64,000 nt of DNA from Actinomadura flavalba DSM 45200 (GTDB taxonomy: Bacteria; Actinomycetota; Actinomycetes; Streptosporangiales; Streptosporangiaceae), in assembly GCF_000374305.1 (NCBI RefSeq), contig NZ_KB894102.1:105449-169448 (forward strand), in the 5' to 3' direction. Under the pieces are notes generated by a model. That model made no database searches and was not told the origin of the DNA. It saw nothing but the letters and a program-made list of their open reading frames with translations. Positions 1 through 8,313 of the stretch are shown piece after piece; the stretch's first letter is position 1, and the number at the start of each line of letters is the position of its first letter. Both the position numbers and the translations under genes were made by a program.

Positions 1-1
1 C

Positions 2-1273
2 GGGCTGGCGCCGCAGGTGATGCGCCGCCGCGTCGAGGAGACCCTCGACCTGCTCGGCATCGCCGACCTGCGGCGCCGCGCGCTGCGGACGCTGTCGGGC
101 GGGCAGCAGCAGCGCGCCGCCATCGGCTCGGTGCTGACCACGCACCCCCGCGTGCTCGTCCTGGACGAGCCGACGTCCGCGCTCGACCCCACCGCCGCCG
201 AGGACGTCCTGGCGACCCTCGCGCGGCTCGTGCACGACCTCGGCGCGACCGTGCTGCTGGCCGAGCACCGGATGGAGCGGGTCGTCCCGTTCGCCGACCG
301 GATGCTCTACCTGCCCGGCGACGGGAGCGTGGTGGACGGGACGCCCGCCGAGGTGCTGCGCGGCACCCCGGTCGCGCCGCCGATCGTCGAGCTGGGACGG
401 CTGGCCGGGTGGGAGCCGCTGCCGCTGTCGGTGCGGGACGCGCGCCGCCGGGCCGGGCCGCTGCGCGCCGCGCTCGGCCCGCCGCCCGCGCGTCCGGACG
501 CCCCCGCCGCCGCGCCCGTGCTCCGCGCCGAGGGGATCGTCGTCCGGTACGGGCCGACGGTCGCGGTGCGCGGCGTCGACCTCGACCTGCACGGCGGACG
601 GACGCTGGCGATGATGGGCCGCAACGGGTCGGGGAAGTCGTCGCTGCTGTGGGCGCTCCAGGGGTCGGGGCCGCGCCAGGGCGGCGCCGTCCGCGTGGAC
701 GGGCGCGACCCCGGCGACCTGGGCGCGGGCGCGGCCCGCGCCCTGGTGGGCCTCGTGCCGCAGAGCGCCGCCGACCTGCTGTACCTGGAGACGGTCGCGG
801 CCGAGTGCGCCGCCGCCGACCACGAGTCGGCCGCCGCGCCCGGCACCTGCCGGACGCTGCTGGACCGGCTCGCGCCCGGCATCGACGGCGACCGGCATCC
901 GCGCGACCTGTCGGAGGGGCAGCGGCTGTCGCTCGTGCTGGCCGTCCAGCTCACCGCCGCGCCGCCCGTCGTGCTGCTGGACGAGCCCACGCGCGGCCTG
1001 GACTACACCGCCAAGGCCGCGCTCGCCGGGATCGTCGGGACGCTGGCCGGCGAGGGCCGCGCCGTCGTCATCGCCACCCACGACGTCGAGTTCGTCGCCA
1101 CCGTCGCTGACCGCGTCGTCGTCCTGGCCGAGGGCGAGATCGTGTCGGACGGGCGGGCCGCCGACGTGCTCGGCGGCTCGCCCGCGTTCGCGCCGCAGGT
1201 CGCCAAAGTGCTCGGGGAACCGTGGCTCACGGTCGCAGACGTGCGGGCCGCGCTGCCGGAGGCCGTCCGATGA
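2..1273 (+). CDS. ECF-type ABC transporter, fused double ATPase (5' truncated by window edge)
   Basis: This is the energy-coupling ATPase of an ECF-family vitamin or metal importer, carrying two ABC domains in one chain. The first domain is incomplete: its Walker A lies before the window, but its signature LSGGQQQR, Walker B VLVLDEPTSALDP and switch His (AEHRM) are present. The second domain is complete, with Walker A GRNGSGKSS, signature LSEGQR, Walker B VVLLDEPTRGLD and switch His (ATHD). The reading frame is open from base 2, so the in-frame GTG at 17 is probably not the true start. Its stop overlaps the ATG of the S component (ATGA), so the two are co-translated. An EcfT gene is expected just upstream. 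The substrate cannot be read from this protein; nearby cobalamin genes make cobalt or B12 plausible. Confidence 0.9.
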   Translation, partial: GLAPQVMRRRVEETLDLLGIADLRRRALRTLSGGQQQRAAIGSVLTTHPRVLVLDEPTSALDPTAAEDVLATLARLVHDLGATVLLAEHRMERVVPFADRMLYLPGDGSVVDGTPAEVLRGTPVAPPIVELGRLAGWEPLPLSVRDARRRAGPLRAALGPPPARPDAPAAAPVLRAEGIVVRYGPTVAVRGVDLDLHGGRTLAMMGRNGSGKSSLLWALQGSGPRQGGAVRVDGRDPGDLGAGAARALVGLVPQSAADLLYLETVAAECAAADHESAAAPGTCRTLLDRLAPGIDGDRHPRDLSEGQRLSLVLAVQLTAAPPVVLLDEPTRGLDYTAKAALAGIVGTLAGEGRAVVIATHDVEFVATVADRVVVLAEGEIVSDGRAADVLGGSPAFAPQVAKVLGEPWLTVADVRAALPEAVR

Positions 1274-2100
1274 CGCTCCCCGCGCTCGTCCCGGCCGTCC
1301 GGGTGGGGCCGCGCTCGGCCGCCGTGCTGACGCTGGCGTCGCTGGCCGGGCTGATGATGTTCGTGTGGCCGCTGCTCGTCCGGGTCGAGCCGCAGTCGAT
1401 GCAGCACGGGCCCGACGCCCCGTTCGTCTTCCTCGGCATCCTGCCGGTGCTCATCGCCGTGGTGCTCGCGGAGCTGTCCGAGGGCGGCATGGACTCCAAG
1501 GCCCTCGCGATGCTCGGCGTGCTGTCGGCCGTGAACGCGGCGCTGCGCCCGCTCGGCGCGGGCACCGGCGGGATCGAGACCGTGTTCTTCCTGCTCGTGC
1601 TGTCCGGGCGTGTGTTCGGGCCGGGGTTCGGGTTCGTGCTCGGCTGCACGTCGCTGTTCGCGTCGGCGCTGCTCACGGCGGGCGTCGGCCCGTGGCTGCC
1701 GTTCCAGATGCTCTGCTCGGCGTGGATCGGCATGGGCGCGGGCCTGCTCCCCCGCCGCGTCACCGGCCGCGCCGAGATCGCGATGCTCGTCGGCTACGGC
1801 ATCGTCGTCGCCTACGTCTTCGGCTTCCTGATGAACCTGTGGTTCTGGCCGTTCATCACCGACGCCGAGGTCCCCTACCACGACGGCCACATCTCCTACG
1901 TGCCCGGCGATCCGGTGCTGGAGAACCTGCACCGGTTCGCGGTGTTCACGCTGCTGACGTCCACGGGCGGCTGGGACACCGGCCGCGCGATCACCAACAC
2001 CGTCGCGATCCTCGTCCTCGGTCCCGCGCTGCTGGCCACGCTGCGCCGCGCCGCCCGGCGGGCCTCGTTCCATGCCGAACCGACCTTCGAGAAGCGCTAG
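1270..2100 (+). CDS. ECF transporter S component (substrate-specific membrane protein)
   Basis: A 276-aa membrane protein with about six hydrophobic segments, in the position expected for the substrate-binding S subunit of the preceding double-ATPase. The ATG at 1270 overlaps the upstream stop as ATGA and is preferred over an in-frame start at 1222, which would overlap the ATPase gene deeply. S components capture a small vitamin or metal precursor and give specificity, while the ATPase and EcfT drive transport. The length and fused-ATPase partner recall the CbrT-type predicted cobalamin systems of actinobacteria, but that is inference from context. No riboswitch is visible directly before it because the operon starts outside the window. 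It converges with the next gene, and the two stops share one CTAG. Confidence 0.75.
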   Translation: MTLPALVPAVRVGPRSAAVLTLASLAGLMMFVWPLLVRVEPQSMQHGPDAPFVFLGILPVLIAVVLAELSEGGMDSKALAMLGVLSAVNAALRPLGAGTGGIETVFFLLVLSGRVFGPGFGFVLGCTSLFASALLTAGVGPWLPFQMLCSAWIGMGAGLLPRRVTGRAEIAMLVGYGIVVAYVFGFLMNLWFWPFITDAEVPYHDGHISYVPGDPVLENLHRFAVFTLLTSTGGWDTGRAITNTVAILVLGPALLATLRRAARRASFHAEPTFEKR

Positions 2101-3140
2101 CCGAGGGGCCGGCCGGAGAGGATCGCGACGGAGGTGTCGAGGGCGGCGACGCGCTCGGCGGCGGTGAGGCCCGCGGCGGCGTCGACCTTGGCGCGCTCGT
2201 CGGGACCGGCGGCGATGCGGCGGAACCCGGACGGGACGGCGGTGCCGGGATGGTCCAGGTCGGTCATCTCGGGCGGCAGCGAGCCGAGGAGTTCGGCCGC
2301 CATGTCGCAGGCGGTCACGACGACCCACGCGACCGTCGCCGGGGACTCTGCGACCAGCGTCTGGTTGGCTCCCCGGCAGCTCTCGCACTGGTCGAGCGCG
2401 GCGCCGAGGAACGCGTCCGCCAGGCCGAGGTCGACGCCCTCACCGAACGCGGCGCGGACGCGCTCCGCCGTGGCGGGGGACATCCCGATCTCGGGATGGT
2501 CGTGGGTCTCGATCGCCAGGCCCGCGTTCTCCCGCGCGCACGCCAGGGCGTTGAGCGTGGTGTGCAGGCCGGTCAGCTTCTCCTGCAACGTGGTCATGTA
2601 GGCGTTGTGCGTCGGGAAGTGGCGCGGATCGTGGCGCAGGCGCAGCAGGGTGAGGGCCAGCTCCAGCGCGATCGCGGCACCGTGCGCGTGCCCCTCGACC
2701 GCCGAGCCCTCACCGATCGCGTCGACGCCGTCGGGGATGCCGGTGAGCGCCATGACGTTCCCGTCCGGCGACGCCACGACCGGCACGGCGCCGTCGGCGG
2801 TGCCGTCGCGCCGCATCTCCCGGCACCGGTCGATGGGGAAGCTCAGCTCCGTACCGGCCCGCTGCATGTGGTCCTCGGGCAGCGCCCACCCGTGCGGGAA
2901 CACCGCCTTGAGGCGGCGCAGGCGCTCGCCCGCGCCGGGGTCGCCCTCGTCGATCTTGGCATGCATCAGCAGGTGCGCCTCCCGGGCCAGCAGGCCGGTC
3001 AGCAGCAGCTCACGCAGGTGCGGCTCGGTGTCGGCGGCGAGCGGCAGCCCGGCGGGGATCGGCACCCCGAGCGCTTCCAGCGTCTCGCGCAGCCGCTGCT
3101 CGTCGGGACGGGTGGGGGGAGCGACAGAATCGGTCGACAT
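2097..3140 (-). CDS. Conserved-looking protein of unknown function, 347 aa
   Basis: I do not recognise this family. The 347-aa product is predicted to be soluble and largely helical, with no signal peptide or membrane segment. Visible points are a CESC pair near residue 245, a PHGWALPEDH segment near residue 83 and many His/Asp residues in the middle (HGAAIALELALTLLRLRHDPRHFPTHN), which could suit a metal or cofactor site. It starts with ATG at 3140 and ends in the CTAG shared with the convergent S-component gene. The AT-richer 320-bp gap upstream probably holds its promoter. A real gene is supported by codon bias and by its fit between neighbours; the function is unknown. Confidence 0.65.
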   Translation of the reverse strand: MSTDSVAPPTRPDEQRLRETLEALGVPIPAGLPLAADTEPHLRELLLTGLLAREAHLLMHAKIDEGDPGAGERLRRLKAVFPHGWALPEDHMQRAGTELSFPIDRCREMRRDGTADGAVPVVASPDGNVMALTGIPDGVDAIGEGSAVEGHAHGAAIALELALTLLRLRHDPRHFPTHNAYMTTLQEKLTGLHTTLNALACARENAGLAIETHDHPEIGMSPATAERVRAAFGEGVDLGLADAFLGAALDQCESCRGANQTLVAESPATVAWVVVTACDMAAELLGSLPPEMTDLDHPGTAVPSGFRRIAAGPDERAKVDAAAGLTAAERVAALDTSVAILSGRPLG

Positions 3141-3460
3141 GCGCCCATCGTGACAGCACCGAACCGATCATGTGCGGCGAATGGCGAAATATGTTCAGGC
3201 GCCATTGTCGACAGCCCGGAGCAATGGATGCACTAATTTCGTATTTGTATGTCTTTGCGGCACGAAAAGGACATCCACCAGCGACGACCTCGCCAAGGGT
3301 CACGTCCGCGTCAAGTCACGGCCTGGAATCGACAGGTGGCTCAACGGGTCGCGCCGATCGGGCGTCCTCGTTAGGCGGTGGTTGCGAGAATCCGGCGGTG
3401 CGGCCCGGATTCCGGCCGCCCGGCATTGTTCTGTGGAGTGGGGAGACGCGGGGGTCGCTG
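3141..3460. other. AT-richer divergent intergenic region
   Basis: About 320 bp without a convincing gene between the divergent unknown gene and the GH16-like lipoprotein. The part from about 3170 to 3265 is clearly more AT-rich than anything around it and probably contains promoters for both genes. Open frames run through it, but they lack typical codon bias. I see no riboswitch, repeat or tRNA. Confidence 0.5.
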
Positions 3461-4366
3461 GTGAGGAGAGAACTGCCGGAGCGCTGGGCGCGGGCCGCCG
3501 TCGCCGTCCTGCTGTGCGTGAGCGCCACCGGGTGCAACGCGTGGCGGGACGACGAACCGGCGACGGACGAACCGGGAAAGCAGGCGGTGCCCGGCTTCAC
3601 CGGGACGACGTTCACGCCGCGCCAGGGCCGCCGGGTCGTGCTGCACGAGCCGTTCGACCGGCTGCGGGTCGGGCCGGGCAAGCTGTGGGGGTGGCAGAGC
3701 GGGGCCTACCGGCACTGCCACACCAATCCCGACGGGTTCAAGCTCGACCGGCTCAGCACCGGCGCGCTCGACGTGCGGGACGGCCGCCTGACGATCACCG
3801 CGACGCCGGGGGCGCGCGGCTACTGGCGGACGGGCCTGCTCGCCACCGGCGACGCCTGCGGCAGCGGCGGCAACGGCTTCGAGGTCCGCACCGGCGACGT
3901 CATCAAGGCGCGCGTGCGGCTGCCGACCGTGCGCACCGGGGCCTGGCCCGCGATCTGGACGTGGCGCGACGGCCGCAACGAGGTCGACCTGTTCGAGTGG
4001 CACTCCGACCGGCCCGACACGCTGGAGTTCGCCAACCACGCCGGGGGCAGCGGCAAGTTCTGGAGCCATCCGGCGGTCGACCGGGGCATGTGGCTCGACG
4101 CCGCCGTCCGCCTCGGCGAGAAGCGTGTTAGCTGGTACGTCGCGACACCCGGCCAGCCGCTGCGCCGCGTCCACACCGACCGCAAGGGCGTCGGCCCCGA
4201 CTTCCACGCGCACCTGGTGGTGAGCCTGTCCGCCGACGACGGCGAACTGCACGCCCGGCCCGCTCCCGGCCTCCCGTTCTCCTTCACGGTCACGGGCCTG
4301 ACGGTGTACCGCCCGAAGACGCCGCCGCCCCTCGCCCCGGCGCCCAGCGGCCGCCCGGAACGGTAG
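3461..4366 (+). CDS. Putative secreted lipoprotein with GH16-like (beta-glucanase) fold
   Basis: A 301-aa exported protein. The N-terminus RRELPERWAR plus a hydrophobic stretch ending at ATG-Cys looks like a lipoprotein signal peptide, with Cys near residue 24. The mature part has the glycoside hydrolase family 16 signature ExDxxE as NEVDLFEWHS, followed by the usual Asn-His and Trp-rich strands (FANHAGGSGKFWSH). GH16 enzymes cleave beta-glucans or related polysaccharides; the actual substrate is unknown. I chose GTG 3461 because it places the signal peptide at the N-terminus; an earlier in-frame start near 3170 would add about 100 residues from the intergenic region. The gene is monocistronic, with the c-di-AMP-controlled CHAP gene downstream. 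Confidence 0.75.
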   Translation: MRRELPERWARAAVAVLLCVSATGCNAWRDDEPATDEPGKQAVPGFTGTTFTPRQGRRVVLHEPFDRLRVGPGKLWGWQSGAYRHCHTNPDGFKLDRLSTGALDVRDGRLTITATPGARGYWRTGLLATGDACGSGGNGFEVRTGDVIKARVRLPTVRTGAWPAIWTWRDGRNEVDLFEWHSDRPDTLEFANHAGGSGKFWSHPAVDRGMWLDAAVRLGEKRVSWYVATPGQPLRRVHTDRKGVGPDFHAHLVVSLSADDGELHARPAPGLPFSFTVTGLTVYRPKTPPPLAPAPSGRPER

Positions 4367-4429
4367 CGGCGGCGGGCCCGGGACCGTCCGCACGCGGCGT
4401 GGCCAGCGGGTTCTCCCCGAAGGTCATGT

Positions 4430-4458
4430 TTGCCACGCGTCGACTTTGCTCCTACATT
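4430..4458 (+). promoter_or_regulatory. Likely sigma-70-type promoter of the riboswitch/CHAP transcript
   Basis: TTGCCA (4430-4435) and TACATT (4453-4458) are separated by 17 bp, close to the -35/-10 consensus. A start near 4465 would begin the transcript just before the c-di-AMP riboswitch. Confidence 0.55.
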
Positions 4459-4464
4459 GCTTCG

Positions 4465-4632
4465 CAATCGGTCCGTGATCCACCTCCGTCCGGGAGGTGC
4501 ACGGCCGACCGCCGAGTCCCGGACGCCCGTCCGGGAGCCGGGGACCCATCAGTCCCTCGGGGTGAATCCGCGAGCCCGCTCGCGGTAGGGCCGCTCCTGG
4601 CCCGAACCCGTCAGCTAACCCGGTAGGCGGAC
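4465..4632 (+). ncRNA. c-di-AMP riboswitch (ydaO/yuaA class)
   Basis: The leader carries the hallmark blocks of the ydaO-type cyclic di-AMP riboswitch in the right order: a GGGGACCC block (4540-4547), GGGGTGAATCC (4559-4569), a GCGGTAGGGCC block (4582-4592) and CCCGAACCCGTCAGCTAACC with GGTAGGC (4601-4628). It ends about 15 nt before the ATG of the CHAP-domain gene, so control probably acts on transcription elongation or translation start. In actinobacteria this class is known to precede cell-wall hydrolases and resuscitation-promoting factors, and c-di-AMP binding usually turns expression off. The exact 5' edge is approximate. Confidence 0.92.
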
Positions 4633-4644
4633 GAAGGAGCGCAG

Positions 4645-5655
4645 ATGGACCCGGTAGGGAAGCAACTGCTCGCGGTCGCCGAGAAGGAACTCGGGTACCG
4701 CGAGAAGAGCGGCGGCTACACCAAGTACGGCGAGTGGTACGGCAAGAAGTTCGAGGACGGCGACTCCTACTTCACCACGGCGCCCTGGTGCGACATGTTC
4801 CTCGCGTGGGCGGCGCACCAGGTGGGCGTCCAGGAGTGGGCCGGCGAGTTCGCCGCGACGATCCAGCACGCCCGGTGGTTCGAGGAGAACGACGCCTGGG
4901 GCACCAAGCCCGAGCCCGGCGCGATCGTGTTCTTCGCGTGGTCGGGCTCCAAGAGCATCGGTTCGATCCAGCACGTCGGCATCGTCGAGAAGGTCGAAGG
5001 CTCGACGATCCACACGATCGAGGCCAACACCGACGGCGTGCACCTCAAGCGCAAGGAGCGCGACCCCGGCACCATCGTCGGCTACGGCTACCCCGGCAGG
5101 GTCGAGGTCGCCGGGAAGGCCGTGCCGGGCACGCCGGAGGCGAAGGCGCAGGCCAAGGCCGAGGCCGAGGCCGCGTACACCCCCAGGCACGCGGCGCCGG
5201 GCACCGACGCGATGGCCGTCGCGCCGAACGCCGGGGTTCCGGCGACGCGGACCGGCTCCGGCGCCCGTCCCGCCGACGGCCCCGCGATCTCCCCCGACCT
5301 GGTGGTGGGCAGCGCCCTGGCCCTCGCCGTGTGCGGGACGGTCGCGCTCGGCGCCGGCCGGTCGCTGGCCGCGCGGATGCCGGCGCAGTCGCCGGTGCGC
5401 GTCCGGCGGCGCGGCAAGCACCACCGCACGCCGGTCGCGCTGCCCGCCGACGTCACGCCCGCCGACCTGGACTCCGCCGACGCGGGCACGCTGGTCATGC
5501 CCGCCGTCACCGCGGCGGTCGCGGCCGAGGCCGAGGACCGCGAGTTCTGGGGCCGCGTGTCCACGCTGGAGGACGACCAGGACCTGCGGTTCTGGGACAC
5601 GCTCCACACCGACCTCGCCGGTGTCGTCCCGTCGGGTTCCCGGCAGGACGCCTGA
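4645..5655 (+). CDS. CHAP-domain peptidoglycan hydrolase-like protein under c-di-AMP riboswitch
   Basis: A 336-aa protein. Residues about 1-150 form a CHAP domain with catalytic Cys49 (APWCDMF) and a His in IQHVGIVEKV, the arrangement used by peptidoglycan amidases and endopeptidases. An Ala/Lys/Glu-rich linker follows, then one hydrophobic segment (about residues 217-238), then a charged tail containing EFWGRVSTL and RFWDTLHTD. There is no N-terminal signal peptide, so how the CHAP domain would reach the wall is unclear; type III-like membrane insertion or a phage-like release are options. The ATG at 4645 follows GAAGGAG at a good distance. The c-di-AMP leader links it to cell-wall and osmotic control. 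A hairpin terminator follows. Confidence 0.88.
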   Translation: MDPVGKQLLAVAEKELGYREKSGGYTKYGEWYGKKFEDGDSYFTTAPWCDMFLAWAAHQVGVQEWAGEFAATIQHARWFEENDAWGTKPEPGAIVFFAWSGSKSIGSIQHVGIVEKVEGSTIHTIEANTDGVHLKRKERDPGTIVGYGYPGRVEVAGKAVPGTPEAKAQAKAEAEAAYTPRHAAPGTDAMAVAPNAGVPATRTGSGARPADGPAISPDLVVGSALALAVCGTVALGAGRSLAARMPAQSPVRVRRRGKHHRTPVALPADVTPADLDSADAGTLVMPAVTAAVAAEAEDREFWGRVSTLEDDQDLRFWDTLHTDLAGVVPSGSRQDA

Positions 5656-5663
5656 CCGCATCC

Positions 5664-5697
5664 CGGCCCGCCTCCGGAACGATCCGGGGGCGGGCCG
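5664..5697 (+). terminator. Hairpin terminator after the CHAP gene
   Basis: CGGCCCGCCTCCGGA pairs with its near-complement ending CGGGCCG at 5697, giving a strong GC stem directly after the stop codon, followed by a short A-rich run rather than a T-tract, as is common in actinomycetes. Confidence 0.6.
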
Positions 5698-5790
5698 AAA
5701 ACCCTTGCCGAATAAGGCTTTTCGCCCCTCCTGACCGCCCGGCCGCGACTACGCTCCGAAGCGTCGCCCCCGCTGCGGATCAGGAGTGTC

Positions 5791-6588
5791 ATGAGTTCTT
5801 CGCCGGAGATCCCCTCGGACGTGCCCACGGCGGCACGCGTCTACGACGTCATGCTCGGCGGCAAGGACAACTTCGCGGTCGACCGCGCCGTCGCCGAGGC
5901 CAGCCTGGCGATCATGCCGGAGCTGCGGGCCATCGCCGTCCACAACCGCGAGATGCTGCACCGGGTCGTCGCGCACCTGGCCGCCGAGGAGGGCATCCGC
6001 CAGTTCCTCGACCTCGGCTCGGGGCTGCCGACCGCGCGCAACACCCACGAGGTCGCGCAGGAGGCCGCGCCCGACGCGCGCGTCGTCTACGTCGACATCG
6101 ACCCGATCGTGCTCGCGCACGGCCGCGCCATCCTCGCCGACAACGCGGGCACCCGCGTCGTCACCGCCGACCTGCGCGACCCGCGCGCCGTCCTGGACCA
6201 CCCCGACGTGCGGGCGCTCATCGACTTCGAGCAGCCGGTGTGCGTGCTGCTCGCGGGCATCCTGCACCACCTGTCCGACGACGAGGACCCGGGCGGCATC
6301 GTCGCGGCGCTGCGCGACGCCGTCCCGAGCGGGTCGTTCTTCTTCATCACCAACTTCACCCGGCTCGGCGACGCGCCCGAGTCCGTCGAGCTGGAGCGGC
6401 AGCTCCTCGCGCAGCTCGGCACCGGCCGCGTCCGCACTCCGGCCGAACTGGCGGCGTTCTTCGACGGCCTGGAGATCCTCGCGCCGGGGCTGGTGCCGCT
6501 GCCGCTGTGGCGTCCCGCCGCGACGATCATCGACGCGAGCACGGTCGACGTCCGGTTCATGACCGGCGGGGTCGGGCGCAAGCCCTGA
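5791..6588 (+). CDS. SAM-dependent methyltransferase, DUF574/Methyltransf_19 family
   Basis: A 265-aa protein matching the actinomycete-expanded DUF574 methyltransferase family. The N-terminal family block RVYDVMLGGKDNFAVDR is present, followed by the SAM-binding motif I FLDLGSGLPT and the acidic strand end VVYVDIDPI. The family usually opens with the same phrase, so the ATG at 5791, after an AGGAG, is well supported. These are predicted small-molecule or protein O/N-methyltransferases whose substrates are mostly unknown. It stands alone between the CHAP gene and an antiporter, with no sign of a shared pathway. Confidence 0.92.
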   Translation: MSSSPEIPSDVPTAARVYDVMLGGKDNFAVDRAVAEASLAIMPELRAIAVHNREMLHRVVAHLAAEEGIRQFLDLGSGLPTARNTHEVAQEAAPDARVVYVDIDPIVLAHGRAILADNAGTRVVTADLRDPRAVLDHPDVRALIDFEQPVCVLLAGILHHLSDDEDPGGIVAALRDAVPSGSFFFITNFTRLGDAPESVELERQLLAQLGTGRVRTPAELAAFFDGLEILAPGLVPLPLWRPAATIIDASTVDVRFMTGGVGRKP

Positions 6589-6643
6589 CCTGCGCGGACA
6601 CCGGCGGGCGGTTCGATCGGCCGGGGCCGGGCAACGGGGGGCG

Positions 6644-7936
6644 GTGGAAGCCCTCGATCTCGCGTTCGCCCTGGCGGGCGGCGCCGCCGTGTGCGCCGCC
6701 GTCCTGCCCGGCACCGTCCGCCGGTGGCCGGTGTCGCTGCCGATGCTGTTCCTCGGCGGCGGCGTGCTGCTGTTCCTGCTGCCGCTCGGCCTGCCCGATC
6801 CCGACCCGGTCGCGCACCGCTCGGCGCTGCTGCACCTGACGGAACTGTGCCTGATCGTGTCGCTGATGGGCGCGGGCCTGGCGCTGAACCGCCCGTTCGG
6901 GCGGCGCGCCTGGTCCACGACCGGACGGCTGCTGATCATCGTGCTGCCGCTGACGACGCTCGCCGTCGCGGCGGTGGCGGGCGGGCTGCTCGGCTGGCCG
7001 CCCGCGGCGGCGCTGCTGCTCGGCGCGGTGCTGTCGCCGACCGATCCGGTGCTGGCGTCCGACGTCCAGGTCGGTGAGCCCGCCGACGACGAGGAGCACG
7101 ACGACGACGAGGTCCGCTTCGGCCTCACCTCCGAGGCGGGCCTGAACGACGGCCTGGCGTTCCCGTTCGTGTACGCCGCCGTCGCGCTCGGCCTGGGCGG
7201 CGCGGGCTGGTCGGGCGGGTGGCTGGGTGAGTGGCTGCTGAAGGACGTGCTGTACGCGTGCGCGGTCGGCGTGCTGGTCGGCGTCGTGGTGGGGCGGCTG
7301 CTCGGCCGGATGTTCTTCCGGTCCGAGCGTCCGTCGGCGCGGCGGCTGGCCGAGCGCAGCGAGGGGTTCGTCGCGCTGGCGGCGACGCTGCTGGCGTACG
7401 GCGTCGCGGAGGTCGCACACGGATACGGCTTCATCGCGGTGTTCACGGCCGGGTGCGCGATCCGGTCGGTGGAGCGGTCCCACGGGTACCACGGCGTCCT
7501 GCACGGGTTCATCGAGCAGACCGAGCGGCTGCTGACGGTGTGGTTGCTGCTGCTGGTCGGCGGGTTCGCGGCGGTCGGCGGGCTGGCGGCGCTGAGCTGG
7601 CGGGGCGCGCTGGTCGGGGTGCTGCTGGTGCTGGTGTTCCGTCCGGTGATCGGCTGGCTGGCGCTGCGCGGGGGGTCGGTGGAGCCGCGCGAGCGGCGCG
7701 CCGTCGCGTTCTTCGGCATCCGCGGCATCGGGTCGCTGTTCTATCTCGCGTACGCGCTGGGCGAGACGGGCTTCGGCGTCCCGGCGGAGGAGCTGTGGGC
7801 GATCGTGACGTTCACCGTCATGCTGTCGGTGTGCGTGCACGGCGTGACCTCGACGCCCGCGCTCGCCTACCTGGACCGGTTGCGGCACCGGCGCCGCCGC
7901 AGGACCGTTCCGGAGCCGCGACCAGCGTCACCTTGA
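6644..7936 (+). CDS. Cation:proton antiporter (CPA1/NhaP type)
   Basis: A 430-aa integral membrane protein with about twelve hydrophobic segments. It carries the ion-binding motifs of the CPA1 Na+/H+ exchangers: SPTDPVLASDV (residues about 128-138), and SEAGLNDGLAFPF (about 163-175), equivalent to the ESLFNDG motif. It should exchange Na+ or K+ for protons in pH and salt homeostasis. An acidic loop (ADDEEHDDDE) lies between these motifs. The start is GTG 6644, the first in-frame start with a plausible GGGGGG upstream. The stop codon overlaps the -35 element of the downstream cobalamin riboswitch promoter. Confidence 0.9.
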   Translation: MEALDLAFALAGGAAVCAAVLPGTVRRWPVSLPMLFLGGGVLLFLLPLGLPDPDPVAHRSALLHLTELCLIVSLMGAGLALNRPFGRRAWSTTGRLLIIVLPLTTLAVAAVAGGLLGWPPAAALLLGAVLSPTDPVLASDVQVGEPADDEEHDDDEVRFGLTSEAGLNDGLAFPFVYAAVALGLGGAGWSGGWLGEWLLKDVLYACAVGVLVGVVVGRLLGRMFFRSERPSARRLAERSEGFVALAATLLAYGVAEVAHGYGFIAVFTAGCAIRSVERSHGYHGVLHGFIEQTERLLTVWLLLLVGGFAAVGGLAALSWRGALVGVLLVLVFRPVIGWLALRGGSVEPRERRAVAFFGIRGIGSLFYLAYALGETGFGVPAEELWAIVTFTVMLSVCVHGVTSTPALAYLDRLRHRRRRRTVPEPRPASP

Positions 7937-7961
7937 CGGGTTCGTCCCTCAGCTATACGTT
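7933..7961 (+). promoter_or_regulatory. Likely promoter of the cbtB leader
   Basis: TTGACG (7933-7938), a 17-bp spacer and TACGTT (7956-7961) resemble a sigma-70-type promoter. It starts the transcript at the 5' edge of the cobalamin riboswitch and overlaps the end of the antiporter gene. Confidence 0.5.
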
Positions 7962-7962
7962 T

Positions 7963-8085
7963 CGGTGGATTTCACGGTTGTCCGAGGGAAATCCGGTGAG
8001 ATGCCGGTGCGGACGCGCCACTGTATCCGGGACGACGATCCCGGGAGCCAGGTCACTCGGGCAGCCGCGACCTCACCGTTCGGGA
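7963..8085 (+). ncRNA. Cobalamin riboswitch upstream of cbtB
   Basis: The conserved cobalamin aptamer core is readable: GGGAA-(2)-CCGGTGAGA-(1)-GCCGG, then CGCCACTGTATCC containing the B12 box (8017-8023), then GGAGCCAGGTCACT (8044-8057). It ends about 20 nt before the GAGGAGG ribosome site of cbtB, which fits translational control by B12 of cobalt uptake and the following cob genes. Boundaries are approximate. Confidence 0.93.
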
Positions 8086-8113
8086 CGCGCTTGACATCCC
8101 TGAGGAGGCCCCC

Positions 8114-8302
8114 GTGAGCGATCTCTCCGCTCCCTCGTCCGTTCCCTTTCCACGCCTGCGGCCCTGGCTGCTCGCCGTGCCGGTGCTGCTGCTGATCGGC
8201 TACCTCGTCCTGATGGACAACGGCGCCGTGTCGCAGACCGGTGACCTCCTGCACGAACTCATGCACGACGGACGCCACCTTCTCGGCGTCCCGTGCCACT
8301 AG
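8114..8302 (+). CDS. cbtB: CbtB, cobalt transporter subunit
   Basis: A 62-aa protein with one transmembrane helix (residues about 18-36) followed by the CbtB hallmark DNGAV...LLHELMHDGRHLLGVPCH, whose His and Cys residues fit cobalt handling. CbtB works with CbtA in a B12-regulated cobalt importer. The GTG at 8114 follows GAGGAGG and lies directly downstream of a cobalamin riboswitch, supporting the assignment. The cbtA start comes 11 nt after its stop. Confidence 0.95.
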   Translation: MSDLSAPSSVPFPRLRPWLLAVPVLLLIGYLVLMDNGAVSQTGDLLHELMHDGRHLLGVPCH

Positions 8303-8313
8303 GGGCCGCCGGA

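Noticed and set aside
3170..3460. N-terminal extension of about 97 residues for the GH16-like protein
   Set aside because: It would bury the signal peptide and is encoded by AT-richer DNA without codon bias.
5749..7888. Long minus-strand frames opposite the methyltransferase and antiporter genes
   Set aside because: They translate to Arg/Ser/Pro-rich low-complexity sequence and oppose two clear plus-strand families.
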